This document shows positions 20,483 through 23,567 of a stretch of DNA of 23,567 bases, one piece after another. Each line of letters begins with the position of its first letter. Positions within the stretch are counted from its first letter, which is position 1. A program made the position numbers and the translations under genes. The notes beneath the pieces are model-generated. The model was not told the origin of the DNA, did no database searches, and saw nothing but the letters and a program-made list of their open reading frames with translations. This DNA comes from Saccoglossus kowalevskii (lineage: Eukaryota > Hemichordata > Enteropneusta > Harrimaniidae), in assembly GCF_000003605.2 (NCBI RefSeq), contig NW_003128369.1, forward strand, positions 568,108 to 591,674. The letters are read 5' to 3'.

Positions 20483-21505
20483 ACATTAATTACATAACAA
20501 AAGAATATTTTTTACAAGCGTTGTATACGTAGCATGGGACTCACATCGAACTGAAAAAACACGACGCGGAGCTTTAACCATTTTCGTGTTTAGGTTTCCA
20601 TGTTGAGAGTGGTCAGTATCGTGATTTAATGGGTGGTGGTCGTCGCGCAGCGCGTGTTCGAACTTCATGTAAATAAACAATGTATTTTACACGCGTCGTA
20701 TATGCCGATATGAGTCCCACATCGAACGGGACGCGGCACCACGAATGCCGCCCTTTATGTTCAAAACGTTTGTCATTTTGTGTAAATTGAATAAAACTCC
20801 GATGCTAGTTTGAAATCAAGACTTGCTACCCCCATTATATATTTTTTTTCAAAGAGATGTCTGAATAAATTCGTCATAAATCATATGACAAATAGGTCTA
20901 CTTTGTTACAATTCCCCCTTTATATTATGAACACATGTTGGAAGTAGAAAGCGTTCTAACTACGACAACACCATCCGGGCCATCGTGTGACATCACTTTG
21001 TATTTTGCCCGCGCTCAACCAATTTAAATTGAAATACTTTACATATGAGAGCAAATGGAAACAAACACTAGATATTGCCTTTCAAACGCACATACGCCTA
21101 GTTTATATACTTTCATCATTATATTTTCTTTTTCCCAGTTATTATTTACTCACGGTATGGGTGAGATGGGATGGGTTCATGTTAGCTGGTTGATCACGGC
21201 TTCTATAGGATGCTAGCAGTATAATGGATAGGAACGTAAAATAACTGTTTCCCTACTTGAAATTGTGCTTACATCATGCCATGAAATTACTAGTATGCTT
21301 GCGCAATTTTTGCTGTTGTTTTACTTTACTTTGAATTTAAAAAGTAAATTATTCCATGCGAATCAATGTTAAAAGCGGAGGTCGTCGCGTCGCGTCCTGT
21401 TCGAAATAGAGACTTACAGTGACGCAAACGCGAGTAAAATACATTGTTTGTTTACATGAAATAAGAACACGCGGTGCGCGGCCGTGACGGCCACCATCAC
21501 CAGGC
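20483..21505. mobile_element. Foldback-like repeat: two direct arms and one inverted arm
   Basis: Arm 1 (about 20483-20590) and arm 2 (about 20630-20745) are direct copies about 174 bp apart, sharing TTTTACA-GCGT-GTATA and ACATCGAAC. Arm 3 (about 21376-21505) is the inverse of arm 2: TTCATGTAAATAAACAATGT on the left answers ACATTGTTTGTTTACATGAA on the right, and the CGCGTGTTC, TCGAAC and GGACGCG words follow in matching order. Arms 2 and 3 thus form inverted repeats of about 115-130 bp around 630 bp with no gene. The arms are strongly CpG-rich, while the centre is AT-rich. Best read as a non-autonomous foldback-type DNA element or nested copies of one repeat. No target duplication was found. 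Confidence 0.65.
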
Positions 21506-22289
21506 TTTTAAATTAATGATGTCGTAGAAAAGGACAAATGCTTTGAACACATTTGTTGAATGTCATAGTTTTTAAAAATCAAGGTCCAAACTTTGCAAAT
21601 GTGTGTGGCACCACCCCCTGGCCAACATACGAGTATACACCATCAGAATTTGAGATTGTGAATGGCCATGAACATGAATTTAAAAGGCCGGGGGTTAAAA
21701 GGCTTCCTGAAATAAGGTAGATTTGCACACTAAAGACACCGAGTTAAGAGGCTTTGTTTGTCTTTGAAGGTCGATTACATTTAGATGTGTTTGTCTAAGG
21801 GATAAAACCCTCCGGTACTCTGAAAAACAAAAAAGGCGAGAATGTCGGAGCAGGATATTATTTTTTTTTACAATTTTTTAGCTTAAACAGCAATATTTGA
21901 ACATATTTCATGTTTCTAATTTGTTTTGGGAGCAGTGTTTCACATATTTGCAAATTGACAACTTTAAGTACAGTAATGGAAAATGCATGGACAAATATCA
22001 AGATGCAAAATAATGTTCTCAGAAAAGTTTATTACCAAACACAGTTAACATAACGGAACAAAATACATTGTTATATTGGCCGCAAAAACACAGAGGTCAT
22101 TGACCCTGGATGACCTCAACTGCAAATTTGTTTAACTGAGGCTTCAGAGGGCGCTGACTTTAACTAAACGCGTTTGTACAGCTTCACCCTATCTCCGTCG
22201 CACGTTGGTGTAAACTTCTGGATCTTAGACTTGAATGCAGTATCTTGTTTGTTTTTGGCAATATGTCAATAAAATAAAATATTATGTGA
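21506..22289. other. No gene seen
   Basis: Mixed composition with no convincing exon. Contains the nuclear-receptor-like site listed separately. Confidence 0.4.
22094..22116. promoter_or_regulatory. Nuclear-receptor half-site cluster (IR1 plus DR4)
   Basis: AGGTCA-T-TGACCC (22094-22106) is an inverted repeat with one-base spacing, the arrangement used by ecdysone-receptor/USP and FXR/RXR heterodimers. It is followed after TGGA by TGACCT (22111-22116), which makes a four-base-spaced direct repeat with the preceding half-site. Three half-sites in 23 bp is more than expected by chance here, but no target promoter is visible. Confidence 0.35.
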
Positions 22290-22500
22290 GCGTTTAAAAG
22301 GCGAAAGCCGGGTTACCGCAAAACATAACAAACGACCATCTTGAAAGAATGTAAACTTATATATGTATGCACGCTACGCTTATCAAATCACGTGATATGT
22401 AAATTACGTCAATTTGTGACGTCATTGAATTGCTTATTAATATTAATAGAAGGGAACCTTATCGCGGTAACCCAGCTTTCGCATTTTATTTTATTTAAAA
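22290..22500. mobile_element. MITE with 19-bp terminal inverted repeats (family D)
   Basis: GCGAAAGCCGGGTTACCGC at 22301-22319 is answered by GCGGTAACCCAGCTTTCGC at 22464-22482, with 18 of 19 positions pairing. The interior, about 140 bp, is unrelated to families A-C and contains TGACGTCA near 22419. A possible 7-bp flanking duplication, TTTAAAA, is present at 22293-22299 and 22494-22500, but both are AT-only and could be chance. No coding capacity. Confidence 0.8.
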
Positions 22501-22753
22501 ACAAATAAACAAAATACTGTATGCAAGTTTATCTCTACCTATAATATAATATAGACATTCATTCCAACTTCAGAAACCTACAATAATGATCATTTCAAAA
22601 CAAGAAACAATTATGATGTAACGTCAAAATCCAGTACAAACAAATCTGGCAACCAATTAATTAAAATATGTGTATAAAATACAACCTTATAATTTTAAAC
22701 AGAACAATATGTGACTCTATAGGAAAATACACTCAGGCTTGTTACACACCAAT

Positions 22754-22792
22754 CGGATGTAGTGCCCGGATGTAGTGCCCGGATGTAGTGCC
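22754..22792. repeat. 13-bp unit, three perfect copies
   Basis: CGGATGTAGTGCC repeated three times without a mismatch. The perfect identity suggests a recent slippage event. It is embedded in AT-rich non-coding DNA. Confidence 0.95.
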
Positions 22793-23567
22793 ATGGATTT
22801 TGCTATCACAACGAGCTCATAACATATCTTTGAATCAGTTGAAAAATATTTCTGATCACTGCCCTATTTCAATGTCATTATCTATCGGTGTTCAAATAGA
22901 CAATAAAACAAAACAATTTGGAACTATTACCATCAAAATACACATGGAATGAGCAGGCAAAGTCTGACTTTGTTTTCAGTCTTCAAAACATAGAAAACAA
23001 TACAATCCATAATTTCATCACAATACTACACCCATAATACTGGAACAGCTGTCTGTGGCTTTGAAAATCGTAATCAGTATTAAGTAATATTAATCAAAAA
23101 GGGAAGACAAATACAGCGGCAATTATCACAAATAAACAACATTTATGAAAATTTGAAAGATTTATTTAAACAACGCTGGTCAGAAGAGATCAGCGATGAC
23201 AATCGGTATATTATCTAAATGCAAAAAATAAGCTTAGAACGTACAAGGGTTCAAGAAATCCGCATTGAAAGATACCTAATTGATCTGAAAAATGTTTCCC
23301 ATCGCCGTCTTAGACCACTGTAAGTGGGTAGCATCTCATACCAAATTGCTGAAAAAAGATATCCCGAACAGCCGCACGTTCCTATAACCTCTCTCATTTA
23401 TAGGAAGTGCCCCCAAGAGAAATATTACTTTATTAATGCAATACATAATGGTTAGATGTTAGATTGTCAATACATAATACATTTGGCACACTATACGAAA
23501 CATCGCTTTTATATACTACTGTGTGCGTATATGAAAAACATTGATTTGGTGTAAATTTCGATTGTTT
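22793..23567. other. No gene seen to the right edge
   Basis: AT-rich and without open frames of note, recognisable exons or paired repeat ends. Confidence 0.45.

Noticed and set aside
1-23567. tRNA, rRNA, virus-like or LTR elements
   Set aside because: No cloverleaf with A and B boxes, no rRNA-like stretch, and no polymerase, integrase, capsid or envelope-like frame was recognised by eye.

Overview
This window looks like metazoan, probably invertebrate, nuclear DNA. It is AT-rich (roughly one third G+C by eye), gene-poor, has no bacterial-style operons or ribosome binding sites, and is full of short palindromic repeats, minisatellites and homopolymer runs. The one domain I recognise, a THAP zinc finger, is an animal and DNA-transposon domain. 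I cannot name the species. I found no rRNA, tRNA, CRISPR array, reverse transcriptase, integrase or capsid-like reading frame. Most of the sequence reads as intron or intergenic DNA.

Layout. 1-1880: non-coding, with a 41-bp tandem duplication (312-384), two copies of a roughly 156-bp dispersed repeat (491-775) and a fragment of a MITE family. 1883-2606: a CpG-richer patch followed by a decayed THAP exon on the + strand, clear as a domain but broken by one frame slip and two stops, and ending at a consensus splice donor. 2607-4230: no gene. 4231-4735: a minisatellite of about 31 bp x 16. 5263-6038: two palindromic MITEs (family A, then an expanded family B). 7771-8170: a second minisatellite of 29-bp units alternating as a 58-bp dimer. 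9380-9994: family B followed by two family C MITEs head to tail sharing one TA. 11421-15418: more degenerate or intact A and C copies and an old tandem repeat of about 145 bp (14735-15185).

15900-20480: the most gene-like part. There is a weak 48-bp first-exon candidate (+, 16074), a surprisingly long 200-codon open frame (17191-17793) and a good candidate first coding exon on the - strand (20180 down to 19971). That exon encodes 70 residues, has a favourable start context, ends in frame at GTGAGT and sits in a CpG-richer island. I do not recognise its protein. If it is real, most of the window to its left is intron or 3' sequence of that gene, which would suit the MITE-rich content.

20483-23567: a GC-rich repeat present as two direct and one inverted copy (foldback-like, 20483-21505), a nuclear-receptor-like half-site cluster (22094-22116), a MITE with 19-bp ends (22290-22500) and a 13-bp triplication (22754-22792).

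Main theme: three MITE families (A, B, C) with different interiors share the terminal word TACTGTA / TACAGTA, which suggests they were moved by one related transposase with TA target duplication. The window shows their decay, internal expansion and insertion next to each other.
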